A stretch of 64,000 nt of DNA from Flavobacterium gelidilacus DSM 15343 (lineage in GTDB: Bacteria > Bacteroidota > Bacteroidia > Flavobacteriales > Flavobacteriaceae), in NCBI RefSeq assembly GCF_000422685.1, contig NZ_KE383904.1, forward strand, positions 320,257 to 384,256. The letters are read 5' to 3'. Below, piece by piece: positions 32,162-42,177 of this stretch. Every line of letters begins with the position of its first letter. Positions within the stretch are counted from its first letter, which is position 1. The position numbers and the translations under genes were made by a program. Below the pieces are notes generated by a model. That model saw only the letters and a program-made list of their open reading frames with translations. It did not search any database and was not told the DNA's origin.

Positions 32162-33952
32162 ATGAAAAAAATAAAATTAATATTAATAATCACTTTTTAT
32201 TTAAGTGGATTAATAAGTATAAATGCCCAAGAGTTGGCACCAACTGACACTATTGCTAATGTTGTTAATTTAAAAGGTTTTCAAGTAGCTTTGAGAGGTG
32301 GATTTGATATTCCAACATTTGATAATAACACTCCTTATATTGACTATAAAGGAGGATTAATGGCTGGAGCTTCTATTGATTATTATTTTAAATGGTATGG
32401 TTTAGGAGTTGATTTTGATTATATACAAAACAAACCTTCAAGTAGTTATCGAACTGGAAATTTATATTATAACGGTAACAACGTCACTAATTTTAATTTA
32501 ACAGAAGATAAAATCACTAGAAACTTTATAGGAATTGGTCCCAGTTTTCAATATCAGCCTACAAAAAAATATAGTGTAGAGTTAAAATTAAGAGCAGGTA
32601 TAAGTTCAATAGATGGCGGAAAAACAAGTTTAGAAGGGAGTTATGTGAATTCTTCCAATGTACCTTCAACAGAAATATTTAATTATCATAATGGATATTC
32701 TCAAACTAATATATTTTCTGCAAAAGGATCATTGCAGTTTAATTATTTTGTAACTGAAAAACTTGGTTTAAGTCTTGGAGGTTATTATTTAAAACATTTT
32801 GATTCAGAAGAATCAAAAAACACTTTATTAAATTATACTACTAGCTATAAGCCAATCACACCTGTTTTAGGTACTAATAATGAATATACTAATCAAACAT
32901 CTAATACACAATTAAGAGAAAATCCATGTAATTGTGATGTTAGCTCTATAGGTATTTTTGTTGGACTTGTTTATAAATTTACTTCAGACCCAAATAAACC
33001 TAAGAAAGAAAAAACTAAAAAAGAAAAAGAGAAGGAAATTTATTCGTTGACAGTTACAGCAAGAGACAAATTTACAAAAGACATTCTTCCAGAAACGGAA
33101 ATAGTCTTAAAAAATAATGATGGGGAAATTTTAAAAACAGGTAAAACTAATAATTTTGGAGTTGTAGTATTTGAAGAAATTGAGCCTGATTCTTATGTTA
33201 TTGAAGGTTCGTTATACGGTATTAATTTAGAAAATGAAGATGCAAAAAAACGCGAATTCAAAAAGGGAAAAACACTTCAAAAAGAGTTGAGTTATACAGA
33301 TAAAAACTTTATTCTAAAAGGAAAAACTGTAAGATGTAATACGACAAGTTCTTTAGCTGATGTATCTGTAATATTGAGAAGTTTAGATGCAACTATTCAG
33401 AAAAATTCAATTACAAATGAAAATGGTGAATATACTTTTAACCTAAATGAAAAAACTTCATTTACTATTTATGGTAAAAAAGACAGTTATTTTTCACAAA
33501 CAGAAACTATTAATACAGAAAACTTTGACAGAATGACAACATTATTTGTCAAGTTGGAAATTTGTATGGAACAAGTTGACTGTGGGAAAGCAATTAAACT
33601 TAACGACATTCAGTACGACACAGATAAATATGCAGTTAAGAAAGAAGGTAAAGTTGAACTAAACAGACTAGTTCAGTTTTTAAACGATAATCCTGAGATA
33701 AAAGTAGAATTATCTTCTCATACCGATTCAAGAGGTCAAAATACATATAACCAAACATTGTCTCAAAACAGAGCAAATTCAGTTGTTGATTATATAGTTT
33801 CACAAGGAATAAAAAGAAGTAGGTTAACAGCAAATGGTTATGGTGAATCTCAACTCTTAAATGAATGTGCTGATGGGGTAGATTGTACAGAAGAACAACA
33901 TCAAGTAAATAGAAGAACAGAAATGAAAGTTATTTGTCCAGATAATAAATAA
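32162..33952 (+). CDS. OmpA-family outer-membrane protein, cassette A
   Basis: A 596-residue protein: signal peptide (ending INAQ), an outer-membrane beta-barrel region (about 30-280, closing with the block NPCNCDVSSIGIFVGLVYKF), two carboxypeptidase/CNA-like beta domains (about 295-460), and an OmpA peptidoglycan-binding domain at the C-terminus (about 485-596). The last has SSHTDSRGQNTYNQTLSQNR and GYGESQLLNECADGVDC. It anchors the outer membrane to the wall. A full-length paralogue, the cassette B gene, is at 39018. The next lipoprotein gene starts 3 bases after its stop. Confidence 0.9.
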   Translation: MKKIKLILIITFYLSGLISINAQELAPTDTIANVVNLKGFQVALRGGFDIPTFDNNTPYIDYKGGLMAGASIDYYFKWYGLGVDFDYIQNKPSSSYRTGNLYYNGNNVTNFNLTEDKITRNFIGIGPSFQYQPTKKYSVELKLRAGISSIDGGKTSLEGSYVNSSNVPSTEIFNYHNGYSQTNIFSAKGSLQFNYFVTEKLGLSLGGYYLKHFDSEESKNTLLNYTTSYKPITPVLGTNNEYTNQTSNTQLRENPCNCDVSSIGIFVGLVYKFTSDPNKPKKEKTKKEKEKEIYSLTVTARDKFTKDILPETEIVLKNNDGEILKTGKTNNFGVVVFEEIEPDSYVIEGSLYGINLENEDAKKREFKKGKTLQKELSYTDKNFILKGKTVRCNTTSSLADVSVILRSLDATIQKNSITNENGEYTFNLNEKTSFTIYGKKDSYFSQTETINTENFDRMTTLFVKLEICMEQVDCGKAIKLNDIQYDTDKYAVKKEGKVELNRLVQFLNDNPEIKVELSSHTDSRGQNTYNQTLSQNRANSVVDYIVSQGIKRSRLTANGYGESQLLNECADGVDCTEEQHQVNRRTEMKVICPDNK

Positions 33953-33955
33953 ATT

Positions 33956-34996
33956 ATGAAAAGAATAATAGTATATCCAGTTTTAGCATTAATAGTAGTT
34001 CTGTTTTCAATTACTACATCTTGTTCTAGTAATGATTGTGAGTATGTAACAATTATTGATCCTTGTGGTACAACAAATATCTTAAACTTATCAACAGGAA
34101 TTGACGAATCGGGAAATGTTATTGCTCCCGGAACAGGAGTTATAGATCCGTATTGGAGATTGATTAATAGGCCTTTGTTTAAGCAATCTACGGTTTCCGC
34201 AACTGACCAACAGTTAGTAAATACAATTAATGGAAATGCATTTCTAGTTGATAATAATGACTCAAGTAATACTACAAATTGGATAAATCAAGAAAATTCA
34301 TCACCAATCTGTGCTTTAAATGCAGGAACAACACAATCATTTAACGCTGTAACTGTAAGAGACAATATAGACTATACACCTTATGTCTTTGAAAGATCTT
34401 TTTGCGTAAAACAGCCAACTAATTTAATAATTAACTTTACAGCAAGAGGAAATTTACAAGTATACTTTAAGTTGATTAATAATAGCACTAATATAACATA
34501 TAGCACTAGTCAAAGTGCTACAGCTAATCTAATGTCTTGGAATGAAACTGTTAATGTTCTGCCTGGAAATTATAGTATTAGAGCATATTTAATTTATAAG
34601 GGTTCTACATTACCAGCATTTTCATTAGTAGGAAATATTAAAACAACTGATAACTCTTTTGTTCTATCAAATAATAAGAATAACTGTTGCGCAAATAATG
34701 TAATAAATTTAATGCTTATAGAAGACAATAGTTGTGATGGTTTTTTTGATTCGAATATCGATAATGTTTTATCTAATAATTTTACAACAGTTTCTCTTTT
34801 TGATACTTCTGGAAATTTAATTCTTACTCAACAAATAGAAGGATTTGAAGATGTTTTTTTTGCAGGTTTACCAGACGGAACTTATACAATAAACCTTTCA
34901 ACTTTACCCTCTGCAGCATCTATTTCTCCTAATAATTTTCAAGTAACTGTTTCAAACAATGAAGTAAAGAATTTTAATATTTTTGTTTGCCCGTAA
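33956..34996 (+). CDS. Lipoprotein with SdrD-B-like C-terminus, cassette A
   Basis: A 346-residue protein with lipobox SITTSCSSND. The N-terminal part (about 40-230) is an unrecognised beta-rich region. The C-terminal ~100 residues (LIEDNSCDGFFDSNIDNVL, then GLPDGTYTINLSTLPSA) resemble the SdrD B-like/Cna-like fold, an Ig-type domain often in surface proteins. It is co-transcribed with the OmpA gene 3 bases upstream, and converges on the response regulator gene. It is not obviously homologous to the lipoproteins at 38036 and 40771. Confidence 0.7.
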   Translation: MKRIIVYPVLALIVVLFSITTSCSSNDCEYVTIIDPCGTTNILNLSTGIDESGNVIAPGTGVIDPYWRLINRPLFKQSTVSATDQQLVNTINGNAFLVDNNDSSNTTNWINQENSSPICALNAGTTQSFNAVTVRDNIDYTPYVFERSFCVKQPTNLIINFTARGNLQVYFKLINNSTNITYSTSQSATANLMSWNETVNVLPGNYSIRAYLIYKGSTLPAFSLVGNIKTTDNSFVLSNNKNNCCANNVINLMLIEDNSCDGFFDSNIDNVLSNNFTTVSLFDTSGNLILTQQIEGFEDVFFAGLPDGTYTINLSTLPSAASISPNNFQVTVSNNEVKNFNIFVCP

Positions 34997-35006
34997 CAAT
35001 AGATCA

Positions 35007-35645
35007 CTATTCAAAGCCATTTTTTATGGCATAAACGGCTAATCCAACTCTAGTTTTGAGCTCTAGTTTTTCAAAAAGACTATCTCTATAATTTTCTATA
35101 GTTCTTGGACTACAAAACATTTTTTCCGATATTTCTCTGTAATTCATTTCGGTTACAGTATATTTTAGGAATTCTTTTTCTCTATCCGATAAAATAATTT
35201 TGCTTTCGGCATCGATATTGTCATCACCAATACTTGTAAATACTTTACTAGCTGCCCATTCAGGAAAATGATGTCCGTTTGAAACTAGTTTTAATAAAGC
35301 ATTTTCTAATTCTGTAGGATGCACATTTTTAAGCATATAACCTTTTGTGCCATTTTTTATCATTTTGATTAAGCTTTGTTCGTCATCTTGCATACTTAAA
35401 GCCATAATCAATATATTTGGATGATTTTCTTTAAGCCATTTTGCACTCTCAAACCCATTCATAATAGGCATACTTATATCTAATAAAATGATATCTGGAA
35501 TTGTATTGGTTTCAAATTTGTCTTGCAAATCTTTACCATTTTCACAAACATAAAGCACTTCAAAAGATTGAAAGTTTGAAATTATGCTGCTTAATGCATT
35601 TGCAATTAATACATGATCATCAACGATTACAATAGATTTTTTCAT
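35007..35645 (-). CDS. LuxR/NarL-type response regulator, cassette A
   Basis: A 212-residue protein: receiver domain (IVDDHVLIANALSSI; phosphoacceptor in ILLDISMPIMNG) followed by a LuxR HTH from about residue 150 (LSDREKEFLKYTVTEMNYRE, then MFCSPRTIENYRDSLFEKL). It would be phosphorylated by the kinase whose gene lies just upstream (2 bases apart at 35647). The cassette B regulator at 42176 has the same layout. Likely targets: the cassette outer-membrane genes (inference). Confidence 0.92.
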   Translation of the reverse strand: MKKSIVIVDDHVLIANALSSIISNFQSFEVLYVCENGKDLQDKFETNTIPDIILLDISMPIMNGFESAKWLKENHPNILIMALSMQDDEQSLIKMIKNGTKGYMLKNVHPTELENALLKLVSNGHHFPEWAASKVFTSIGDDNIDAESKIILSDREKEFLKYTVTEMNYREISEKMFCSPRTIENYRDSLFEKLELKTRVGLAVYAIKNGFE

Positions 35646-35646
35646 T

Positions 35647-36423
35647 TTAAATTGGTATTTGTATCATAAGATTTGTTCCAAAATTAATTTTACTTTCTAA
35701 ATCAAAAGTTCCATTTAAAATTTCGGTTCTTTTTTTCATATTACTTAATCCTATTCCTTTTGATTCAATAGTATTAATATTAAAACCAACTCCATCATCT
35801 TGTAATTCTAATTGAATAGAATTTTCAGATTTCTTAAGAGAAATGTTGATGATTTTGCATTTAGAATGCTTAATACTGTTTTGTAAAAACTCTTGTGTAA
35901 TTCTGAATAAGATGCTTTTTATTTGATAAGAGTCTACAATTATTTTTAACTCATATTTAAAAATTACTTCACATTTTTTTAAATCATTTATTCTTACACA
36001 TTCATTTTCTATAAGGTCAATAATTGAATTGTCTTCAATAGCATCATCAGTTAATGACTTAGATAATTGTCTTAATTCTACTAATGATTGATTAATAATA
36101 CCGCCAATATTTTCAATGTTCTCATTAATGTGGGGAGCTTTGTTTTCAAAGGCCAATTGTTGTGCATAAATGCTAGCTAAAGTTAATTTTTGACCAATGT
36201 TATCATGAATTTCTCTTCCAATATGTTGCATCGTTTGAGTTTGAATTTCAAGTTGGTTGGATAACAACTCTTTTTGATGATTTTCTTCTTGATTTAAAAG
36301 CATAGCATTGTGTTCTTTCTTCTTTAATTTATATTGCTTAATGAATAATATGATGCCTATTAAGAATAAAATAAAAAACAAGTTAAATATTATTATTGTA
36401 ATAATTATTTCGGTTTTCCCCAT
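35647..36423 (-). CDS. Histidine kinase, HisKA_3 type, cassette A
   Basis: A 258-residue kinase: one N-terminal membrane helix (about 5-28), a short coiled coil, the HisKA_3 dimer helix with catalytic His in GREIHDNIGQKLTLA, and an ATP-binding domain (N-box QEFLQNSIKHS, G-box LQDDGVGF, GIGLSNMKKR). It has no sensory domain of its own. ATG 36423 is preferred to 36459; both overlap the stop region of the membrane-protein gene. Signal input probably comes from the separate membrane protein and lipoprotein (inference). Confidence 0.88.
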   Translation of the reverse strand: MGKTEIIITIIIFNLFFILFLIGIILFIKQYKLKKKEHNAMLLNQEENHQKELLSNQLEIQTQTMQHIGREIHDNIGQKLTLASIYAQQLAFENKAPHINENIENIGGIINQSLVELRQLSKSLTDDAIEDNSIIDLIENECVRINDLKKCEVIFKYELKIIVDSYQIKSILFRITQEFLQNSIKHSKCKIINISLKKSENSIQLELQDDGVGFNINTIESKGIGLSNMKKRTEILNGTFDLESKINFGTNLMIQIPI

Positions 36424-37046
36424 ATAAATGATGCTGCAAATAATAAATACATAATACAATTTGATACTAAGAAATAAATATAATAAATATTCCAGATATC
36501 TACTTCGTTAGCTATTAAATTGTATAAGCCAAAGAAAGGCAATGTTCCTACATAAAATAACATGACTCCAATATTGATATAAAACATTTTGTTTTTTGAA
36601 AACTCTAAAATGTCATCATTTTTGATTTGTTTTCTAAATTCTACAAACACCAATAGCATCAATAATAAAGTTCCAATTACATAGTTGAAAGAATATACAA
36701 CTTTTAATTTGCTAAAATATAACTCAATAGGTATAAATGACATTGTATACAAAATAATACAACTCCAAAATAGTTTTTTCTTACCTAGTGATTTTAATGC
36801 ATATAGCCAATAAAAAAAAACAAATTGGATTGGGATAAGAATATAAGCATAAAAGAATTGTTTTTTAATATTAAAGAAAAAAACTAAATCATCTATAAAG
36901 TTATCACTAAATGCAATTACAAATAGGTAAAAGGTAAACCATATCCAATAAGTTTTTTTTGTTTTAGAATAAAATGCAAGAGCAATTATGGAAGCAATTA
37001 TTTCTATCCATAAAAGGATACATGTTAATTCTGGCTGATATTTCAT
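36405..37046 (-). CDS. Seven-helix membrane protein, possible sensor, cassette A
   Basis: A 213-residue protein with seven predicted helices and little outside the membrane (helices at about 7-25, 33-51, 66-84, 92-110, 118-137, 152-172 and 185-207). It ends in AASFIWGKPK and overlaps the histidine kinase start by 19 bases, so the two are translationally coupled. A similar gene, 43546-44217 (ending GFIWSSKEQ), has the same position in cassette B. Topology resembles 7TM sensory modules that are usually fused to kinases; here it is a separate chain (inference). Confidence 0.75.
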   Translation of the reverse strand: MKYQPELTCILLWIEIIASIIALAFYSKTKKTYWIWFTFYLFVIAFSDNFIDDLVFFFNIKKQFFYAYILIPIQFVFFYWLYALKSLGKKKLFWSCIILYTMSFIPIELYFSKLKVVYSFNYVIGTLLLMLLVFVEFRKQIKNDDILEFSKNKMFYINIGVMLFYVGTLPFFGLYNLIANEVDIWNIYYIYFLVSNCIMYLLFAASFIWGKPK

Positions 37047-37052
37047 AATTTA

Positions 37053-37751
37053 TTATGGATAAAAACCTTCAACTATTGGATCACCTGGTGGTATTAGATT
37101 TCCATGATTCTGCGCTCCAGTAGAAGAAGATGTAGTAGCAGTAGCTTTATTAGTTCCAAGTAATCCAAATGTAGTACTCGTTAAATTAGTGTCTAAATAA
37201 TTCTTTTTACCTTTTAATCCTTCACTATAAGTATCTGCATCTAATGGATTAAAATCTACATTACCATCTGCTGTATTTATAGTAGGAATCATAACTAAAG
37301 TATGCAAATTTCCATAATTTGATTTTAATGGATCTGACATAAAATCTTTTAAATCAGAAAATTTGCTCATTTCATCTTTTTTAGGATAACTAGCATAATA
37401 AATTCTAACTCCTAACTTATTTGATGAAGTAGGAACAGCATTTTTTCTTGCTTTATTTTCTAATTGATAGATAAATTTTTTCAATGTTTCTAAGTCGAAC
37501 CAAATGGAATGGGCGTCATCTGTCATTTCAGATTTAATATATCTTAATTGATTGTCTTTATATCCATCAACCATTTTGTGGATTAAATTCACATTTAATT
37601 GATTCATGTCTTCATTACTATAATCCATACAAATATCTTCTTTTGAAATCGGTATTGTAGGTACAACTTCTCTTGGAGGATATTTATAAACGTATGTTGC
37701 AAAAGCAATAATTACTCCTAATAATAGCAATCCTAAAATTTTGTTTTTCAT
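37053..37751 (-). CDS. Membrane-anchored exported protein, cassette A
   Basis: A 232-residue protein with an N-terminal hydrophobic helix (LGLLLLGVIIAFATYVYKY) and an exported remainder. It shares the pattern L-x-x-LKK-x-I ... G-(V/I)-R-x-Y-x-A-x-YP with the cassette B lipoprotein at 44226 (here GVRIYYASYPKKDEM). It is the first gene of the operon with the seven-helix protein, kinase and regulator (6 bases to the next gene). No known domain. It may be the signal-receiving part (inference). Confidence 0.65.
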   Translation of the reverse strand: MKNKILGLLLLGVIIAFATYVYKYPPREVVPTIPISKEDICMDYSNEDMNQLNVNLIHKMVDGYKDNQLRYIKSEMTDDAHSIWFDLETLKKFIYQLENKARKNAVPTSSNKLGVRIYYASYPKKDEMSKFSDLKDFMSDPLKSNYGNLHTLVMIPTINTADGNVDFNPLDADTYSEGLKGKKNYLDTNLTSTTFGLLGTNKATATTSSSTGAQNHGNLIPPGDPIVEGFYP

Positions 37752-38035
37752 ATTGTTAAGTTTTTATAATGATGAAAGTTACATTTTTATTTCAATACAA
37801 AGAAAAAAAGAAAATGTTTTGCCACTAAAAACTAAGAACCTTTTATCAATACGTTAATCAACCCTAAATATTAGGTTAAAGTATTCTAATAGTTAAGTTG
37901 TATGCTCATTCATTGTTTCTCAATATGTTACGATTTTTGTAAGGTCAAATATAAAAATAATCTAATTATATAGGTAACAAATTATTTTTTCAATTGATAT
38001 AGACTAAAATAACAATATTTAAAAACATTAAAATT

Positions 38036-38986
38036 ATGAAAACAATTAAAAATTATTTTACAGGAACAATGGCAAAGGTTATGTTACTCTTATGTTTAAC
38101 ACTTTCTTTTATAAGTTGTAATGAAGATGAGTTTGAAGTTATTAATGGAATTGAACCAATTCCAACTCCTCAAGCTTTAAAGAATTTATTTGAAGCAAAA
38201 ACAGCTTCATTAACGAATGTGATTACTTTTGATGCATCAACTACATTAAATTACACTTCACCTAAAGGCGTGAATTTGAGTATTATAGGTAGTTGTTTAC
38301 GAAAAAATGGAAGCCCAGTTACTGGTGAAGTAAAAGTAACCTATGTTGAAATTTTTGATAAAGGAAATATGTTAACTTCTAATAAACCAACTTTAGCTAA
38401 TGTAGGAGCTAATAAAGAGTTATTAGAATCTGGAGGAGAGTTTTATATACAAGCCACTCAGGATAACATAAAATTGACACTTACTTGTCCTATTTCTTTG
38501 GATATTCCAACATCATTAACTGGTGGAACAAAAACTGGAATGGAACCTTTTTCTGGCACAATTAATTCTGAAGGAGAATTGTCTTGGGATCAAGCAATAA
38601 CTTATGAAATACTAACAGTTGCACAAGCTACAACTCCTATATATGCAGCTATTATTCCGTCTTTCGGATGGTTTAATTGCGATAAATTTTATTCTACACC
38701 TGGTCCAAAAACAACAATTACAGCAAATGTACCAGCGGGTTATGGAGCAAATTCTGCTGTTTTCTTAGCAGTTAAAACTTTTCCAAATTCATTAGGAAAA
38801 TCTTATGGACAATTTCCAGTTGGATTGGATTGTTACTTAATTTTTGTTACAGAAAAAGATGGAATGTTTAGATATGCTATAAAACAACAAATCTTGACAG
38901 AAAATCAGCAAGTGTTTTTCGCTCTATCGGAAACAACTATTGGAACTGCAGATGAATTCACTACAGCAATAAATGCATTGCCTTAA
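38036..38986 (+). CDS. Lipoprotein of unknown function, cassette B
   Basis: A 316-residue protein with lipobox TLSFISCNED. The mature part is beta-rich with sections such as NVITFDASTTLNYTSPKG and ITANVPAGYG, but no known domain is recognised. It precedes the cassette B OmpA gene by 31 bases and is likely co-transcribed. Cassette A has no gene in this position. The 284-base gap to its left (37752-38035) shows no open frame of note or clear promoter. Confidence 0.7.
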   Translation: MKTIKNYFTGTMAKVMLLLCLTLSFISCNEDEFEVINGIEPIPTPQALKNLFEAKTASLTNVITFDASTTLNYTSPKGVNLSIIGSCLRKNGSPVTGEVKVTYVEIFDKGNMLTSNKPTLANVGANKELLESGGEFYIQATQDNIKLTLTCPISLDIPTSLTGGTKTGMEPFSGTINSEGELSWDQAITYEILTVAQATTPIYAAIIPSFGWFNCDKFYSTPGPKTTITANVPAGYGANSAVFLAVKTFPNSLGKSYGQFPVGLDCYLIFVTEKDGMFRYAIKQQILTENQQVFFALSETTIGTADEFTTAINALP

Positions 38987-39017
38987 TACTTTACTTATAA
39001 CTTTAAAATCATATAAA

Positions 39018-40745
39018 ATGAAAAACTTAAAATATATTATATTAGTATTTTTTGCAATGTGTAATTATACTAATGCACAAACAACACCAATTTCCGACTC
39101 TGGTTTTCAATGGTCAGTTAGAGCTGGATATGATATGCCATCTTTTAAAAACAACACACCTTATATTGATTATAAAGCTGGGCCAGAATTTGGCACTTCT
39201 TTAGATTATTATTGGAGTTGGTTTGGAATTGGGTTTGATTTTGACTATATCAATAATGGTACTAAAAGTACTTATCCAACAGCTAATCTATTTTCATCAA
39301 GCGGAGTTCCATTAACGTCTTTTACAATTCAAGAAGATAAAATTACAAGAATGTTTTATGGAATAGGCCCCAATTATAGATACCTATCACCTAGTAAAAA
39401 ATTCCAAACGGAATTTAATACACGTATAGGACTTTCTACTATAAAAGGAGGAAAAGTAGCAGTATATGAAACTACTACAGTTCCTAACCAACTACTGAAC
39501 TTTCATGCAGGATATGATTTAAAAAGTTCATTAGCAGCCAAAGCTCAATTAAGATTTACTTATATGTTTAGTCAAGCATTTGGAGTACATGCAGGAGCAT
39601 ATTATATTAAACATTTTGATGGAACAGAATTGCTTGATTCAACAACAGGTATTTCCACAGGATATCAAAAATTCACAAATAGTACAGCGACAAATAATTT
39701 TAATTCTTTAAATGGAACTTTTGAAAAAAGATCTGAGCCATGTAATTGTGATGTTTCTTCAATAGGAGTTTTTGCTGGGGTAACATTAAAATTAAATAGT
39801 AAGCCTAAAGAAGAAGAATGTTGTACAACTTGTCCAATTTATGCATTAGCAGTAACTGCAAGAGATAAATTTACTAATGAATTATTAGCAAATACTGATA
39901 TTGCTGTTAAAAATTTAAATGGAGAAGTTATTAAAACAGGAACAACTAATAGTTTTGGTGTAGTAGTTTTTAATGATATGCTACCAAATGACTATGTAAT
40001 TGAAGGTGAATTATATGACGTAAATATGGAAGGTTCGACAACTTCTATTGGTGAGTTTAAGCCTAAAGAAACTTTGCAAAAAGAGATAATTTATGGAGAT
40101 AGAAACTTCATTATTACAGGAAGGGCTTTTGAATGTAATACAACAACTCCAATTTCGGGTATAAACGTTGTTTTAGAGAATAAAGATCTGGCAGTTAAAA
40201 AATCTACCATGACAGATGTACAAGGAAATTTTGTACTACAATTGCCAGCAACAGGGACTTATCAATTATATGGACGAAAAGACAATTATTTCTCTCAAAT
40301 TGAAACAGTAAATGGTAGTGATTACAATAGAGATAAAAACTTATTCGTAAAACTAGAAATGTGTGCTGAAAAAGTAGATTGTGGTAAAGGTTTAGGTCTT
40401 AAAAATATTTTATTTGATTTAGATAAATATGAAATAAAAGGTTCTGCCAAAATAGAACTTAATAGATTAGTTCGTTTTATGCTTGATAATCCTAGTGTAA
40501 AAGTTGAGGTTGGTTCACATACAGATTGCCGCTCTAGTCATGCTTATAATGAAACATTATCACAAAACAGAGCAAATGCTTCAGTTGATTATGTTGTTTC
40601 TCAAGGAATTGATAGAAGTAGAATAACAGGTAAAGGTTATGGAGAAACAAGATTATTAAACAGATGTGCTGATGGAGTGGATTGTTCAGAAGCTGAACAT
40701 GCAATAAACAGAAGAACAGAGATGAAAGTAATTTGTCCAGAGTAA
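39018..40745 (+). CDS. OmpA-family outer-membrane protein, cassette B
   Basis: A 575-residue paralogue of the cassette A protein at 32162. It has a signal peptide (CNYTNAQ), barrel region (about 25-265, closing with EPCNCDVSSIGVFAGVTLKL), a cysteine-rich insert (KEEECCTTCPIYALAV), carboxypeptidase/CNA-like domains (about 280-435) and an OmpA domain (about 460-575; VGSHTDCRSSHAYNETLSQN). The start at 39018 is chosen because the signal peptide begins there; an earlier in-frame start lies inside the upstream gene. 25 bases separate it from the next lipoprotein gene. Confidence 0.92.
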   Translation: MKNLKYIILVFFAMCNYTNAQTTPISDSGFQWSVRAGYDMPSFKNNTPYIDYKAGPEFGTSLDYYWSWFGIGFDFDYINNGTKSTYPTANLFSSSGVPLTSFTIQEDKITRMFYGIGPNYRYLSPSKKFQTEFNTRIGLSTIKGGKVAVYETTTVPNQLLNFHAGYDLKSSLAAKAQLRFTYMFSQAFGVHAGAYYIKHFDGTELLDSTTGISTGYQKFTNSTATNNFNSLNGTFEKRSEPCNCDVSSIGVFAGVTLKLNSKPKEEECCTTCPIYALAVTARDKFTNELLANTDIAVKNLNGEVIKTGTTNSFGVVVFNDMLPNDYVIEGELYDVNMEGSTTSIGEFKPKETLQKEIIYGDRNFIITGRAFECNTTTPISGINVVLENKDLAVKKSTMTDVQGNFVLQLPATGTYQLYGRKDNYFSQIETVNGSDYNRDKNLFVKLEMCAEKVDCGKGLGLKNILFDLDKYEIKGSAKIELNRLVRFMLDNPSVKVEVGSHTDCRSSHAYNETLSQNRANASVDYVVSQGIDRSRITGKGYGETRLLNRCADGVDCSEAEHAINRRTEMKVICPE

Positions 40746-40770
40746 TTTTTAAACAATTAAACGAAATAAA

Positions 40771-42102
40771 ATGAAAAATTTATATAGTAAATATCCAGTA
40801 ATAAAATCAATTATATTGGTTTTAATACTAATAGTTTTTGTGTCTTGTAATGACGAAACTTGTGATTATGATGTGCCTTGTATAGAAAATGCACCAGAAG
40901 GATTTATGGTTACAACAAAAGCAAGTATGACTTCAAGTAATATCGTAGGAACAATTTTTGAGACCACAAACAACTCTTTTGCTCCATTGGGTGCAAATTG
41001 GAATGATACAGGATTAGGTGCTGGACAAGTGCAAAATATTCAGCCAAATTTTTGGGATGTCACAAGAATTGGACAAGTATTTGGTATAGCCATTAAAGGT
41101 TCGGATAAAATATTTTTAAGTGCTACAGATGTTTATAACTTAGATTCACCATGGTTTCCTTCTACTTTTGGAACAGCTGGAAGAAGTGGTATTTATATTA
41201 CAGATATCAATACACCAAATACAACAAACAATTTTGTAGGTACTTTAGTTTCTTCTAATGCAAATACAGTTGGAACTGCTTTTATTCCAAATTCAGGAAC
41301 TGGTTCGGGAAATAGTATTGGAAATATTGCTTATGATAAAGTAAATGATCAATTATTTGCAACTAATTTAGAAGATGGCAGAATCTATAGAATTGATGCA
41401 ACAACTGGAAATGTAAAAAGTATTTTTGATCCTTTTGTGCTTGATAGTGGATTAGCGGGAATTGCTCCTGTAGGTGAACAATTATGGGGAATTGGTGTTT
41501 TTACATCAAATGGTAAAACAACAGTTTATTTTGCTCGTTCGAATACTAATAAAGAGATTTGGTCAATTGATTTAAATGCTAGTGGCGAATTTGTGGCGAA
41601 TGAAATAGGTATAACAAAACTATTTGATGACTCTTCTTCAAGTTCAAAATTAGAAATTGCTATTATTCCAGGTACACAAACTAAAATTACTGATGTTGCT
41701 TTTTCATGTAAAGGTAGAATGTTAATTGCAGAAAGAGGAGCTGCTCACGGTTCACAAATGTTTGAATATGTTAGACCTAGTACTACATGGGTAGCAGGAA
41801 ATAGTTTTTATGTAGGAGGATTTAGCGGTCAAAATTCTGCTGGTGGAGTTGACTATGGTTCTAGAGAAAAAAGTGGAGCATTTATAAGTAATGATATTGT
41901 TTGGGCTTCTGGAAATTATATGCAGACGTCAACTTCGTCATTGGTTTATGGAGTTCAAGGAATGAGTAGTTCTGGAAATAGTGCCACAGTTAGTAATAAT
42001 TCAAATACTGATATTTACATTGATTTAGATAATAGCACAAATGAAAAAGGAGGTTTAGGAGATGTAGAAATATTTGATTCTAATTGCCCTTGTAATAATT
42101 AA
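40771..42102 (+). CDS. Beta-propeller-like lipoprotein, cassette B
   Basis: A 443-residue protein with lipobox LIVFVSCNDE. It looks like a propeller of repeated blades (for example NQLFATNLEDGRIYRID-like DQLFATNLEDGRIYRI and VYFARSNTNKEIWSIDLNA). No enzymatic motif. It is the last gene of the plus-strand cassette B unit and ends before a terminator that separates it from the convergent regulator gene. Outer-surface binding function possible, not shown. Confidence 0.7.
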   Translation: MKNLYSKYPVIKSIILVLILIVFVSCNDETCDYDVPCIENAPEGFMVTTKASMTSSNIVGTIFETTNNSFAPLGANWNDTGLGAGQVQNIQPNFWDVTRIGQVFGIAIKGSDKIFLSATDVYNLDSPWFPSTFGTAGRSGIYITDINTPNTTNNFVGTLVSSNANTVGTAFIPNSGTGSGNSIGNIAYDKVNDQLFATNLEDGRIYRIDATTGNVKSIFDPFVLDSGLAGIAPVGEQLWGIGVFTSNGKTTVYFARSNTNKEIWSIDLNASGEFVANEIGITKLFDDSSSSSKLEIAIIPGTQTKITDVAFSCKGRMLIAERGAAHGSQMFEYVRPSTTWVAGNSFYVGGFSGQNSAGGVDYGSREKSGAFISNDIVWASGNYMQTSTSSLVYGVQGMSSSGNSATVSNNSNTDIYIDLDNSTNEKGGLGDVEIFDSNCPCNN

Positions 42103-42136
42103 AAAAATAATAATTTGTTAAGTTAGTTATGTTTGA

Positions 42137-42177
42137 ATACCTCAATAAGCTTCATACACTTATTGGGGTATTTTTTT
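42137..42177 (+). terminator. Terminator of cassette B plus-strand unit
   Basis: ATACCTCAATAAG region (about 42137-42149) pairs with CTTATTGGGGTAT (42159-42171), one wobble, followed by seven T. The T-run overlaps the last bases of the convergent regulator gene. Confidence 0.8.

Noticed and set aside
37752..38035. Possible gene or RNA in the gap between the two cassettes
   Set aside because: Only a 23-codon frame was found, with no motif; no hairpin or promoter match was convincing.
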